From Pseudophaeobacter sp965641885 (GTDB lineage Bacteria > Pseudomonadota > Alphaproteobacteria > Rhodobacterales > Rhodobacteraceae), in NCBI GenBank assembly GCA_965641885.1, contig OZ282574.1, positions 1,674,001 to 1,738,000 of the forward strand: DNA of 64,000 bases, read 5' to 3'. The translations under genes and the position numbers were made by a program. Shown here piece after piece: positions 36,347-44,537 of the stretch; positions within the stretch are counted from its first letter, which is position 1; each line of letters opens with the position of its first letter. The notes beneath the pieces are model-generated. The model was not told where the DNA came from. It ran no database searches and saw only the letters and a list, made by a program, of their open reading frames with translations.

Positions 36347-36993
36347 GCGCGCCACAGTATGTTTTCGAAGCAAGCAGCAAACCCTCCTTGCCACTGCATG
36401 AGGTTCCACTAATCCGCGCGACGGAACAAAGCCTGAAAGGCTATGGCGGTTTCGTCGATGACCCCGATAGTTTTGACATCGAGATTGTGCGCTGGCCTCC
36501 GCAAGGCTGGCGTCCCGTTGATCAGGGCACCGGCGATGAAGCTGGCTGGGTGGAAGGCATATTTCGCTGTGACTGGAAAGGTGATGTCCTTTACGGCGAA
36601 AACGAAGCTGTGAACGGTGAATATGTTCTGGGCTGGTCAACTGACCCACAGCAGGCCAAAACGAACGAGACGTCGTCACCACGGGAACATGTGCTGTTAT
36701 GGCATATGAATTATCACCCAGACGGAGGGCAATTTTTCTTCCCTCTCGAAAACAAACCATTTGTTGTCCCACTTGCCTTGCCCGGCGATAATCTGTCCCC
36801 TGAAAAGGTGGTGGCCTTTTGGTGCGATGGGGATCGAGGCGTCTATATTCACCCCAATATCTGGCACGAGGGCGTGTTCCCCGTAACAAACTCCCAACGC
36901 TTTCAAGACCGGCAAGGCCGGGTTCATGCCCGTGTCAGTTCTGATATTGGTACTGAATTTGTGTCTGACGTCAGCGCTTATGGGTCCAAATAG
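36343..36993 (+). CDS. Ureidoglycolate-lyase-like protein, 3' end replaced by an IS
   Basis: A 216-codon frame of the ureidoglycolate lyase/AllA-like cupin family, of which the last 10 codons come from the left end of the IS3 element. Conserved cupin parts are HMNYHPDGGQFFFPL, FWCDGDRGVYIHPNIWHEGVFP and RQGRVHARVSSD. Its ATG overlaps the tmpB stop. Allantoin-type ureidoglycolate breakdown makes little sense here; the family fold may serve the phosphonate pathway, for example on a formyl/amide or regulatory intermediate. The beta-sheet core is intact, so the truncated protein could still fold. Confidence 0.8.
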   Translation: MSAPQYVFEASSKPSLPLHEVPLIRATEQSLKGYGGFVDDPDSFDIEIVRWPPQGWRPVDQGTGDEAGWVEGIFRCDWKGDVLYGENEAVNGEYVLGWSTDPQQAKTNETSSPREHVLLWHMNYHPDGGQFFFPLENKPFVVPLALPGDNLSPEKVVAFWCDGDRGVYIHPNIWHEGVFPVTNSQRFQDRQGRVHARVSSDIGTEFVSDVSAYGSK

Positions 36994-37047
36994 CCGTATT
37001 TGATAAGAGAGAGTTCTTGGCTCATCGTAACCACTGAGGAGTGGACG

Positions 37048-37422
37048 ATGAGAACGACAACAGGATCACGCAAAAGCCCTGGCGAGAAGATCGTCAAAGA
37101 CATCAAGCGGGCCACGCGCAAGCACTATTCATCCGAAGAAAAGATCAGGATCGTTCTGGACGGTCTGCGTGGCGAGGACAGCATTTCTGAACTGTGTCGC
37201 AGAGAGGGGATTTCCCAGGGCGTTTACTACAAATGGTCGAAGGACTTCATGGAAGCCGGGAAAAAGCGGTTGGCGGGCGATACTGCCCGTGCTGCTACAA
37301 CTGACGAGGTCAAAGATCTGCGCCGCGAAGCCCGTGATCTGAAGGAAGTAGTGGCGGAACAAACGCTCGAACTTCGCTTGCTCAAAAAAAGCATGTTCGA
37401 CGGTGGGGGCGACCACGAATGA
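37048..37422 (+). CDS. IS3-family transposase OrfA (copy A)
   Basis: A 124-residue protein with a helix-turn-helix (YSSEEKIRIVLDGLRGEDSI...RREGISQGVYYKWSKDF) and a coiled-coil end (LRREARDLKEVVAEQTLELR). A GAGGAG site 6 nt before the ATG decides the start; the frame extends 16 codons further upstream. ATGA overlap with OrfB. Confidence 0.92.
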   Translation: MRTTTGSRKSPGEKIVKDIKRATRKHYSSEEKIRIVLDGLRGEDSISELCRREGISQGVYYKWSKDFMEAGKKRLAGDTARAATTDEVKDLRREARDLKEVVAEQTLELRLLKKSMFDGGGDHE

Positions 37423-38399
37423 GATATCCTGCATCTGAGAAGCTTGAAATCATTCGGTTGGTCGAAGGATCACATCTGTCAGCACGCCTGACACTGGCCA
37501 AACTCGGCATTCCCCGCACCACATTCTACCGTTGGTATGATCGTTATTTGCAACGTGGCGAGGCTGGCCTACAGGATCAATCTCCCAAGCCAAAGCATGT
37601 CTGGAACCGTATCCCTGACGAGGTGCGGCGCAAGGTTGTCAAACTGGCGTTACAGGAAACGGAACTGTCACCAAGGGAGCTGGCGGTTTCTTTCACCGAT
37701 CAGGAAAGCTATTTTGTATCAGAGGCTTCAATATATCGGATACTCAAAGCCCATGACCTGATCACCAGCCCGGCCTTCATCGTGATCAAGGCGGCAAGCG
37801 AGTTCAAAGACAAAACCACTGCCATCAATCAGCTTTGGCAGACCGACTTTACCTACCTCAAGGTTTTGGGCTGGGGGTGGTTCTACCTCAGCACCATACT
37901 CGACGATTACAGCCGCTACATCATCTCGTGGAAACTCTGCACAAACATGAGAGCTGCAGACGTGACTGACACGCTGGACTTGGCATTGCAGGCATCAGAT
38001 TGTGACCAGGTTCACGTCATCCACAAGCCACGCCTGCTCAGCGATAACGGTTCAAGTTACGTCTCGGGCGATCTGGCTGATTGGTTGCAGGACAAAGGCA
38101 TGAAGCACTCACGCGGAGCGCCATATCATCCCCAGACACAGGGCAAGATCGAGCGATGGCATCAAACATTGAAGAACCGCATCCTGCTGGAAAACTACTT
38201 CTTACCCGGCGATCTCGAAGCTCAGATCGAAGCCTTCGTAGACCACTATAATCACCAGCGCTACCACGAGAGCCTGAACAACGTCACACCTGCCGACGTC
38301 TACTTCGGACGGGACAAAGCTATTCTACAACAGCGAGAAAGGATCAAACGAAAGACGCTCGAAGCGCGCCGCTTGCATCACAGGCAACGCGCCGCATAA
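37419..38399 (+). CDS. IS3-family transposase OrfB (copy A)
   Basis: A 326-residue DDE transposase. A HTH part (LTLAKLGIPRTTFYRWYDRYL) is followed by the rve core: Asp in LWQTDFTYLKVLGWGW, Asp in LLSDNGSSYVSG and Glu in YHPQTQGKIERWHQTLKNR. It is identical in residues to the copy at 56560-57540, indicating recent transposition. It starts with its own ATG rather than depending on a frameshift. Confidence 0.95.
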   Translation: MRYPASEKLEIIRLVEGSHLSARLTLAKLGIPRTTFYRWYDRYLQRGEAGLQDQSPKPKHVWNRIPDEVRRKVVKLALQETELSPRELAVSFTDQESYFVSEASIYRILKAHDLITSPAFIVIKAASEFKDKTTAINQLWQTDFTYLKVLGWGWFYLSTILDDYSRYIISWKLCTNMRAADVTDTLDLALQASDCDQVHVIHKPRLLSDNGSSYVSGDLADWLQDKGMKHSRGAPYHPQTQGKIERWHQTLKNRILLENYFLPGDLEAQIEAFVDHYNHQRYHESLNNVTPADVYFGRDKAILQQRERIKRKTLEARRLHHRQRAA

Positions 38400-38434
38400 T
38401 CAAACCAACCAGATGAGCCAAACGCTCTCTTAGT

Positions 38435-38599
38435 TTAGGCCCCCTTTGGACCCAAAAACTCTGCCGACGCACATTCACATTCCAGGAGATAGTGGCTGGG
38501 TCGCTTTCCGAGGCGAGCCATGGACTCCTCTACCCACCTAGAAAACTGATCCGGGGAAGGGATCACTGGTATAATGTGCTGTTCAGGGGCGTTGATCAT
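38435..38599 (-). pseudogene. 5' fragment of an unknown gene, cut by IS copy A
   Basis: From an ATG with a GAGAGG site a 42-codon frame (MINAPEQHIIPVIPSPDQFS, then RWVEESMARLGKRPSHYLL) reads directly into the IS right end, which supplies 12 more codons and a TAA. The rest of the gene is not in the window. I do not recognise it. Confidence 0.5.
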
Positions 38600-38626
38600 G
38601 GAAGCCTCTCGTTATGAATGTATCAC

Positions 38627-38733
38627 GTTAATCATAATTGAATATGATTAACAATCTTAAAATACGTAAACTTCACGATATTGATGAAACCTGTAAAAAT
38701 ATGCAGGTTGCGAAAATCATGTTGCAGCATGAT
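38627..38733. promoter_or_regulatory. Three operator-like palindromes upstream of the XRE gene
   Basis: GTTAATCAT-8 nt-ATGATTAAC (38627-38652), AACCTG-10 nt-CAGGTT (38688-38709) and ATCATG-6 nt-CATGAT (38716-38733), all with perfect arms, lie between the cut minus-strand gene and the XRE gene. They are good candidates for dimeric repressor sites. Confidence 0.5.
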
Positions 38734-38758
38734 AAAGTGCCTTTAGAGCGTTAGGATC

Positions 38759-39106
38759 ATGGGGTATGGGATGCCAGAGACTGATTGGGAGCGGCGGCGT
38801 AGGAACATACGTGTGCTTATGGCGGTCGCAGGGACTAACCCTACAAACCTCGCCGAGAGTGTTGGGCTGTCACCCAACACGCTCTCCAAATTCACGAATG
38901 GCAGTACTCAGCACCTTAGTGAGCGTTCGCTAACGCTTGTGGTCAAGGCTCTCGGCCTAACTTCGGCAGCAGACCTGGATACAGACAACCCGATAAATGA
39001 CCCGAAAGTAGTTCTTAGGCGGCTTATTGATGATCTGCCGCCTGAGATGCTTCCGGGGCTTCTGAAGGAGCTTGAGGTTCGCTTCTCTGAACTTCTTCAG
39101 AAGTAG
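38759..39106 (+). CDS. XRE-family helix-turn-helix regulator
   Basis: A 115-residue protein with a Cro/CI-type HTH in residues 12-70: RRRRNIRVLMAVAGTNPTNLAESVGLSPNTLSKFTNG. The C-terminus forms an amphipathic helical tail (RRLIDDLPPEMLPGLLKELE) probably for dimerisation. AGGA lies close before the ATG; an ATG four codons later is an alternative. The palindromes in front suggest autoregulation, and it is the first of three consecutive plus-strand regulators/signal genes with luxR and luxI. Confidence 0.85.
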   Translation: MGYGMPETDWERRRRNIRVLMAVAGTNPTNLAESVGLSPNTLSKFTNGSTQHLSERSLTLVVKALGLTSAADLDTDNPINDPKVVLRRLIDDLPPEMLPGLLKELEVRFSELLQK

Positions 39107-39236
39107 GAATTTCACCTAAAAAAGCAATCGCCTCGAAGAGCGCTGCCTTTGGCAGTCGCTCCATTAGGCGTTCCAAATCGCTCTGTTCGGTCTTCATACT
39201 AGAATTGTCGTTCGCATTGACATTTATGAATTTCAT
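39024..39236 (-). CDS. Possible small acidic protein, antisense to the XRE 3' end
   Basis: A 70-codon frame whose composition is protein-like (MKFINVNANDNSSMKTEQSD, then LERLMERLPKAALFEAIAFL). It overlaps the XRE gene by 83 bp on the other strand and has no clear ribosome-binding site. It may be a chance frame; I cannot assign a family. Confidence 0.22.
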   Translation of the reverse strand: MKFINVNANDNSSMKTEQSDLERLMERLPKAALFEAIAFLGEIPTSEEVQRSEPQAPSEAPEASQAADHQ

Positions 39237-39277
39237 ATTCTATTATGAAAAAACACCTTATAGATGAGGCTATTTGA

Positions 39278-39880
39278 ATGACTAACTTCATGCAAGAGGC
39301 ATTTTCCGGATACGGCTACGTTATTCTGTCCCCTGGCGAGCGGCCTAGTGCGGCGGATACCAACTTTGGTAGTGGCTGGCATGAGAAATACTTCTCCGAG
39401 CGACTTTACACAATTGACCCGATTTTTGGGTTCCACAAGCAATGCGGCGGGCGATCCGGGGCTAAACTCCTCTCCAGTGAAGAAATGAATACGCCCCTTC
39501 ATGAGGAGGCTAGGGTCTACGGGGCTGACAGTAACTTCATTTCAGTATCAGCGATTGGTTGCAGTCTGATGGTGTTGGGAGGGGTGAACCATGACCTTGA
39601 TGAGCGGGCCGTACCGGATTTGCACCGATCCTGTCAGTCTGCCCATCGCGCAGTCCTACTGAAAAGGATCGACGGTTTGAGCGATACTCAAATCGACTTT
39701 ATGGAGATGTGCGAAGAGGGCTTATTGGACAAGCAGATTGCAAGCGAACTGGGCGTGTCCCCGTCCGCCGTCGCGCAAAGAAAAAAGGCGATTTGCGCCA
39801 AGGTTGGGACCGGAAATTTCAGGACGGCCTTGTCTCTATATTCCGCGAGGAAGTGGAGCGGGGTCGTGCCGTTATTATAA
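39278..39880 (+). CDS. luxR: LuxR-type quorum-sensing regulator
   Basis: A 200-residue regulator with an N-terminal autoinducer-binding domain (WHEKYFSERLYTIDPIFGFH contains the expected Trp, Tyr and Asp-Pro) and a C-terminal GerE-type HTH (LSDTQIDFMEMCEEGLLDKQIASELGVSPSAVAQRKKAI). At about 200 residues it is shorter than TraR/LuxR (230-250) and the HTH has Ala-Val-Ala-Gln in place of the usual Thr-Val-x-x-His. GAGG lies 10 nt upstream. It is 48 bp before luxI in the same direction, so it is the cognate receptor. Confidence 0.85.
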   Translation: MTNFMQEAFSGYGYVILSPGERPSAADTNFGSGWHEKYFSERLYTIDPIFGFHKQCGGRSGAKLLSSEEMNTPLHEEARVYGADSNFISVSAIGCSLMVLGGVNHDLDERAVPDLHRSCQSAHRAVLLKRIDGLSDTQIDFMEMCEEGLLDKQIASELGVSPSAVAQRKKAICAKVGTGNFRTALSLYSARKWSGVVPLL

Positions 39881-39928
39881 GGCTGTTTATTGTGGTCGCA
39901 CATATTAAGTTATGATAAAGATAATGTA

Positions 39929-40513
39929 ATGATGATATCTACGCATTTGGTTGACCTGACGATCCCAAGTTCTAGAGTTGATTTGTACTCTGGCTGTCTG
40001 CAGCTTCGGCGCGACGTTTTCATTACAAACATGGGGTGGAATTTGCACCAAGTTCATGGGTGCGAGTTTGACCAGTATGATATTCCGGCCTCTATTCACA
40101 TAGCCGCGACGGAAGGCGACGAACTGGTGGGCTGCATTCGGCTCCTCAGGACCGACAGCCGACACAGCGGTACGACATACATGATCCTGGACGCTCACCG
40201 GGGTAAGATACCCAATTTACCCGGTGGCATTTTGGAAGAAGAGGTGAGTTCCAGCGACGCTTGGGAAGCCTCTCGGCTAGCGATATCCCCTCTCGTGCCG
40301 ACCGAAAGTAGAAACGCTCTACTCGTGGCCCTAGTAAATGCGGGTCGGTCCCACATTGTGGAGAGAGGCGGCGCAACAATGCTTGGAATGATGAGCCCCG
40401 TATTCCTCCGGGTTTTCCGCCGTGCTGGTTTCAATGTCCACCAATTCGGCCCCGTGGCCGAGCAGAGGGACGGAAAGATTTGCGTTCTCCGGTGGGATTT
40501 TCTTGAGCAGTAG
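39929..40513 (+). CDS. luxI: Acyl-homoserine-lactone synthase
   Basis: A 194-residue LuxI enzyme that makes acyl-homoserine lactone from S-adenosylmethionine and acyl-ACP. Family invariants are seen: LRRDVFITNMGW (Arg, Phe, Trp), EFDQYD (the Asp pair), GCIRLL (Arg) and AWEASRLAI (Glu, Arg). I start at the first ATG of the MMISTHLVDL pair; the frame extends 13 codons into sequence without homology, and no strong Shine-Dalgarno is present, so translation may be weak. Confidence 0.9.
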   Translation: MMISTHLVDLTIPSSRVDLYSGCLQLRRDVFITNMGWNLHQVHGCEFDQYDIPASIHIAATEGDELVGCIRLLRTDSRHSGTTYMILDAHRGKIPNLPGGILEEEVSSSDAWEASRLAISPLVPTESRNALLVALVNAGRSHIVERGGATMLGMMSPVFLRVFRRAGFNVHQFGPVAEQRDGKICVLRWDFLEQ

Positions 40514-40630
40514 AGCAGTTTCCGTCAAAAGATGAGCGCAATCGCATCCTAGTTCCGACGCCCGCGAAACTTAACATAATGGGCGTTATCAGTGCTCGAG
40601 GCGGTCACAAATATGGGGTGCGGTGCCTGC
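40514..40630. other. Gene-less spacer (to 41259) with repeat and pseudogene
   Basis: Beyond luxI the next 0.75 kb contains dispersed repeat copy E, a quinone-oxidoreductase remnant and otherwise nothing I can support as a gene. Confidence 0.4.
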
Positions 40631-40746
40631 AATGCTGCGGTCAGCCCCAACGGCGGCTATGCGCAGATAACGGAGTTTGCAAAGGTTGGCCCGTTTGCCG
40701 ACAGCGGTCTTTCGTCTAGGCTACGGCGAAGGTCGGTTCAGAGCCC
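40631..40746 (+). repeat. Dispersed spacer repeat, copy E
   Basis: Matches the right half of copies A and D: ctatgcgcagataacggagt, then gcggtctttcgtctaggcta and cggcgaaggtcggttcagag. The left half is missing. Confidence 0.7.
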
Positions 40747-40949
40747 ATAGGAGAAGTGATGATTTTTCGCTGCGTGCGCATGCAGCGAAGGAAATCCGGC
40801 AGATTCACATTCGTTTGCGCCGCCACACGGCGAAAGGACCGGTCATTGCAAATGGCCCTCCGATCAAGCCGAAGGACTTTCAGATGAGTAACAGAAGGAG
40901 CCTATGCAGCGGCTCGCCCCGCCAACCAGGCGCAAAATTGCGCGGGTTG

Positions 40950-41040
40950 TTTCCTCGACCATTTGACGACATGAAAGCCGCCCACGCGCATGTCGCCACC
41001 GAACACAAGAAAGGCAACGCCGTCATGACTGTCAGGGGGT
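40950..41040 (+). pseudogene. Remnant of a zinc-type alcohol dehydrogenase/quinone oxidoreductase
   Basis: One frame encodes FDDMKAAHAHVATEHKKGNA then VMTV, which matches the extreme C-terminus of the oxidoreductase at 50029-51066 (FSQMIAAHTHVDTGHKKGNV). Nothing upstream continues the homology, so it is a decayed gene end. Confidence 0.65.
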
Positions 41041-41259
41041 GCGTTCCAACCACGGTATTGGCTTGTGACCACGGCGGATTTTGCGACAACGCAGGTTTAC
41101 AAGAAATTATCAGAGTGGCTGAAATCAGAAGTGAAACGAAGCATAGGCACGCAGGTTGGCCATGCAATTGAGTAATGCCGATTTTCTCCGGTAGCGGCAT
41201 TTGAGTGGTCCAAGTTCGGCACGCATCCTGAATTTAAGCAGCTCAGCACTTTTCTGACA

Positions 41260-42177
41260 TCAATGTGATCTGATCGCTTCCAGTTCGGCGCGTTCCTTTG
41301 CCTCCACTCTCTTGGCAATTGTTTCCAGATGCGAGATTGCCACATCGACCCGACGCGGTGAAAATCTGCGATCGGGGCGCACCAGATGGATTGATCGATC
41401 CCTATGCCAAAAATTCTGAAGAACCGGAACGACTGCGCCGGTTGCAAATGCGTCACCAAACCCCGCAAGCGCCATATAGGCAACACCGAGATCACGCATG
41501 CATGCGTCTAAAATCGCCGGGCCCGCGTTCAGACTTAACCGTCCACGAACCATTACGTCCAGCTGCTTCTTATTCTCAGAAAATCGCCAAAACTTGGCGT
41601 TCGTCAAAAGGCACTGATGGTCCTTCAGATCTCTTGGGTGCCGAGGAACACCGTGGGCCTTGAGATAATCCGGTGAGACCGCCGCGACCCTTGTCCGGGA
41701 GGATAAGGGTTTTGCGATCAGACCACTGCTTTGCATAGGGCCAGCCCTGATCGCAAAGTCGTACCCTTCGCTTAGAATGTCGACTTGCCGGGGGCTAAAG
41801 TCGATTTCAATCTCGATGTCTGGATGTTGTGCGGCCATTTGGTTCAAGGCGGGACCGACAACCTGATCAGCAAAGGAACCTGACATGGAGGCGATGCGCA
41901 GGCGACCCTCCAATTTGCGTTGGGTATTTGATACTTCCTGAAATGCCTTTTCAAGATCGTCTGATATCTTTTCAGAGCTTTTTCGAAGCTGTTCACCTGC
42001 AGTCGTTAGCCGAACGGATCGCGTGCTGCGCTGGAACAGCTTGATTCCAAGCCGTGCCTCAAGCCGTCCAACTTGACGGCTGACATGTGCCACAGAAACG
42101 TTCAATGCGCTTGCTGCCCCGGTAAACGTACCGGCGCGCGAAACTGCTAGAAATTCACTCAACCCGTCCGAGTTCAT
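41260..42177 (-). CDS. LysR-family regulator (divergent from OYE gene)
   Basis: A 305-residue LysR regulator: HTH FLAVSRAGTFTGAASALNVSVAHVSRQVGRLEARLG and effector domain with IEIEIDFSPRQVDILSEGYDFAIRAG. Divergent with 99 bp to the old-yellow-enzyme gene, a pairing often seen for electrophile or quinone-responsive ene-reductases. ATG was preferred over a GTG three codons upstream. Confidence 0.92.
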   Translation of the reverse strand: MNSDGLSEFLAVSRAGTFTGAASALNVSVAHVSRQVGRLEARLGIKLFQRSTRSVRLTTAGEQLRKSSEKISDDLEKAFQEVSNTQRKLEGRLRIASMSGSFADQVVGPALNQMAAQHPDIEIEIDFSPRQVDILSEGYDFAIRAGPMQSSGLIAKPLSSRTRVAAVSPDYLKAHGVPRHPRDLKDHQCLLTNAKFWRFSENKKQLDVMVRGRLSLNAGPAILDACMRDLGVAYMALAGFGDAFATGAVVPVLQNFWHRDRSIHLVRPDRRFSPRRVDVAISHLETIAKRVEAKERAELEAIRSH

Positions 42178-42276
42178 TATTACCACCGAGTAATAGTGTT
42201 TTGATTATTGGGCGGATACCGCATTCAAACAGAAACAACAATATAGGGTGAAGATCAAACAACGGAGCACAGATCA

Positions 42277-43383
42277 ATGACCAAAAATCTCTTCGATCCC
42301 ATCCAAGTGGGTGACTACCGCCTTAACAACCGGATTTTCATGGCCCCCATGACGCGCGCGCGCGCTGGTGCCTCTGGGGTTCCCAACGAAATGATGGCGA
42401 CCTATTACGCGCAGCGCGCCAGTGCCGGGCTCATTATCTCAGAAGCCACGGCAGTTTCGCCGCGTGGTGATGGCTGGCCGGGTGCGCCCGGCATTTACAC
42501 AGACGCGCAGCAAGCGGGATGGGCATCCGTCGCGGATGCAGTGCACGATCGAGGCGGACGCATCTTCCTTCAGATATGGCACATGGGTCGTGCAGTCCTG
42601 TCTGAAAGCATAGGCGGGCAAAGGGCCCTTGCTCCCTCTGAAATCGCTGCAGAGGGCGAATTGCCCAACAGCGAGGGCATCCCGACGGCCTTCGATACTC
42701 CGGAAGCGATGTCTGTGGATCAGATCGACGAGGCGGTCGCAGAGTTTGCCTCTGCTGCACGCCGTGCCATTGATGCTGGTCTGGACGGCGTTGAACTTCA
42801 TGCCGCCAACAATTTTTTGATTGATGCCTTTTTGCGCGATGGAACGAATAAGCGCGATGATGACTATGGCGGATCGCTGAAGAACCGCAGCAGGTTTTTA
42901 TTGGAGGTTGTCGACGCGGTTGTGGCCGAGATTGGTGCAGGCAAGGTAGGCGTTCGATTTTCACCGACAAACGCTGTTTTTGGAATCAGCGACAGCAATC
43001 CAGAAGCAATTTTTTCATTTGCAGCGCGACAGCTTTCAAAAAGAGAATTGGCCTACCTGCATGTGCTGGAACCGGCGCTCGATAGCGGAAGTCCGATGGT
43101 TGCTGGATTGCCTTCTGTCGCCCCGGCACTACGGGATGTTTATGATGGGTTTATGATCCTCAATGGCTCTCTGACCCAGAAAACCGGAGCAGATGTTGTC
43201 GAAACCGGGCGCGCTGATGCAGTCGCATTCGGGGTGCCATTCATCGCTAACCCGGACCTTGCAGAGCGTTTCGCCAACGGTATCGCCCTGTCTGAACCGA
43301 AACCAGAGACCTTCTACAGCGGCGGCGCAGACGGGTACATCGACTACCCGAATGGGGGTCGTCTCACACCTGCAGACCAATGA
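42277..43383 (+). CDS. Old yellow enzyme-family ene-reductase (NemA-like)
   Basis: A 368-residue FMN-dependent alkene reductase. Family landmarks are the N-terminal FDPIQVGDYRLNNRIFMAPMTRARA, the flavin/substrate loop LQIWHMGR, the substrate-binding His-Asn pair in GVELHAANNFLIDAFLRDGTN and YGGSLKNRSRF. It reduces C=C bonds of enones, nitroesters or quinones with NAD(P)H. The start has a GGAGCACAG site close by. A strong hairpin follows the gene. Confidence 0.95.
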   Translation: MTKNLFDPIQVGDYRLNNRIFMAPMTRARAGASGVPNEMMATYYAQRASAGLIISEATAVSPRGDGWPGAPGIYTDAQQAGWASVADAVHDRGGRIFLQIWHMGRAVLSESIGGQRALAPSEIAAEGELPNSEGIPTAFDTPEAMSVDQIDEAVAEFASAARRAIDAGLDGVELHAANNFLIDAFLRDGTNKRDDDYGGSLKNRSRFLLEVVDAVVAEIGAGKVGVRFSPTNAVFGISDSNPEAIFSFAARQLSKRELAYLHVLEPALDSGSPMVAGLPSVAPALRDVYDGFMILNGSLTQKTGADVVETGRADAVAFGVPFIANPDLAERFANGIALSEPKPETFYSGGADGYIDYPNGGRLTPADQ

Positions 43384-43388
43384 TCAAA

Positions 43389-43418
43389 TTTGGGCCGGAT
43401 GTTTTGATCCGGCCCAAA
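43389..43418. terminator. Bidirectional terminator hairpin
   Basis: TTTGGGCCGGAT and its exact complement form a 12-bp stem around GTTTTG, between the convergent ene-reductase and LysR genes. Confidence 0.8.
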
Positions 43419-43520
43419 CATTTCAAGTGGCACTTGCGATCCACTGCGATCTCACATCTGAACGTTGCCGGGGCCGATTAGACTGGAGTTCCGCCTTTTG
43501 GGCTGGGCCGCACAGCACCC

Positions 43521-44420
43521 TTAATTGATGTGCTTATCTGTCCGAAGGCGCTCAACCATGAAGTCAACAAATGCTCTGACTTTGCCGCTGACCATGCGGC
43601 CTTCTTGATGGACGACATGGATTGGCATCGATGGCAATTCGAATTCTTCTAGCACTGGTTTCAATTGCCCTGCTTCAATGAACGGAGAAACTTGATAAGA
43701 TAGCGCTCTCGATAGGCCCCATCCCCGCAGTGCCATTTCTATTGCGGCATCGTTTGTGTTCATCTGCACGCGTGGTTTAACGTGAACTGAACTCCGCGCA
43801 CCGCTGATTTGAAAATCCCACGCGTGAGACCCCGCAGCCGCCACAGACTGAATAAGAGCGTGATCTTTCAGGTTCTCCGGATGCGTCGGCAGCCCATGTT
43901 TTTCAATGTATTCGGGTGCCGCAAAAACAACCTGCCGAACTTTGCCGCAGCGCACCGCAGTGAGCGAAGAATCCGGCAACTCTCCAATTCGGATGCCAAC
44001 ATCCAGTCCTTCATCAATCAAATTCACGACGCGATCCACGTACACCGTTCGGGCGTCAACATGCGCGTATGTGTTGAGGAACTCGCCAAGCGCAGGTGTT
44101 ACGAACATGCGGCCAAACAGAACCGGGGCCGTAATGCTCAACGCGCCTCGCGGTTCAGAATGTGACCCAACAGCCGCGTTCTCTGCCTCTTCCAATTCAA
44201 GTAGGATCCGCCGTCCATCAGCCAGAAACCTTTTGCCTACATCTGTGAGCCCGATTGAGCGGGTCGTACGCATAAACAGACGGGCCCCAAGATGTTCCTC
44301 TAGCATCGAGATGTATCGCGTGACTGCGGGCGGGGACATGCCCAGCCGGCGCGCAGCAGGTGCGAAACCTTGGCAGTCAGCCACCGCAATAAACACCTGA
44401 ATGGATCGTAGTTTGTCCAA
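43521..44420 (-). CDS. LysR-family regulator (divergent from PNPOx-like gene)
   Basis: A 299-residue regulator of the small LysR group with HTH FIAVADCQGFAPAARRLGMSPPAVTRYISMLEEHLGARLF and ligand domain VDRVVNLIDEGLDVGIRIGEL. It is divergent from the flavin-binding-protein gene (117-bp gap) and likely controls it. Confidence 0.92.
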   Translation of the reverse strand: MDKLRSIQVFIAVADCQGFAPAARRLGMSPPAVTRYISMLEEHLGARLFMRTTRSIGLTDVGKRFLADGRRILLELEEAENAAVGSHSEPRGALSITAPVLFGRMFVTPALGEFLNTYAHVDARTVYVDRVVNLIDEGLDVGIRIGELPDSSLTAVRCGKVRQVVFAAPEYIEKHGLPTHPENLKDHALIQSVAAAGSHAWDFQISGARSSVHVKPRVQMNTNDAAIEMALRGWGLSRALSYQVSPFIEAGQLKPVLEEFELPSMPIHVVHQEGRMVSGKVRAFVDFMVERLRTDKHIN

Positions 44421-44537
44421 TTAATTATTCCATATTATTGAATAATTAATTTACTAATACAAGTATTATGCAAATTCAAGGAATAGACTAACTCTTGTCC
44501 AACGAGTGACAGCCTCACAAACGAACAGGAACATCCC

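Larger units (their letters stand above)
36962..38473. mobile_element. IS3-family element of 1512 bp, copy A
   Basis: Limits were fixed by comparison with the identical inverted copy at 56486-57997. Terminal inverted repeats are TGTCTGACGTCAGCGC...TTATGGGTCCAAAT and TGTGCGTCGGCAG...TTTTTGGGTCCAAA. The flanks (…aatttg and ttcaca…) do not repeat each other, so no target duplication remains: both adjacent genes are cut. Confidence 0.9.
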
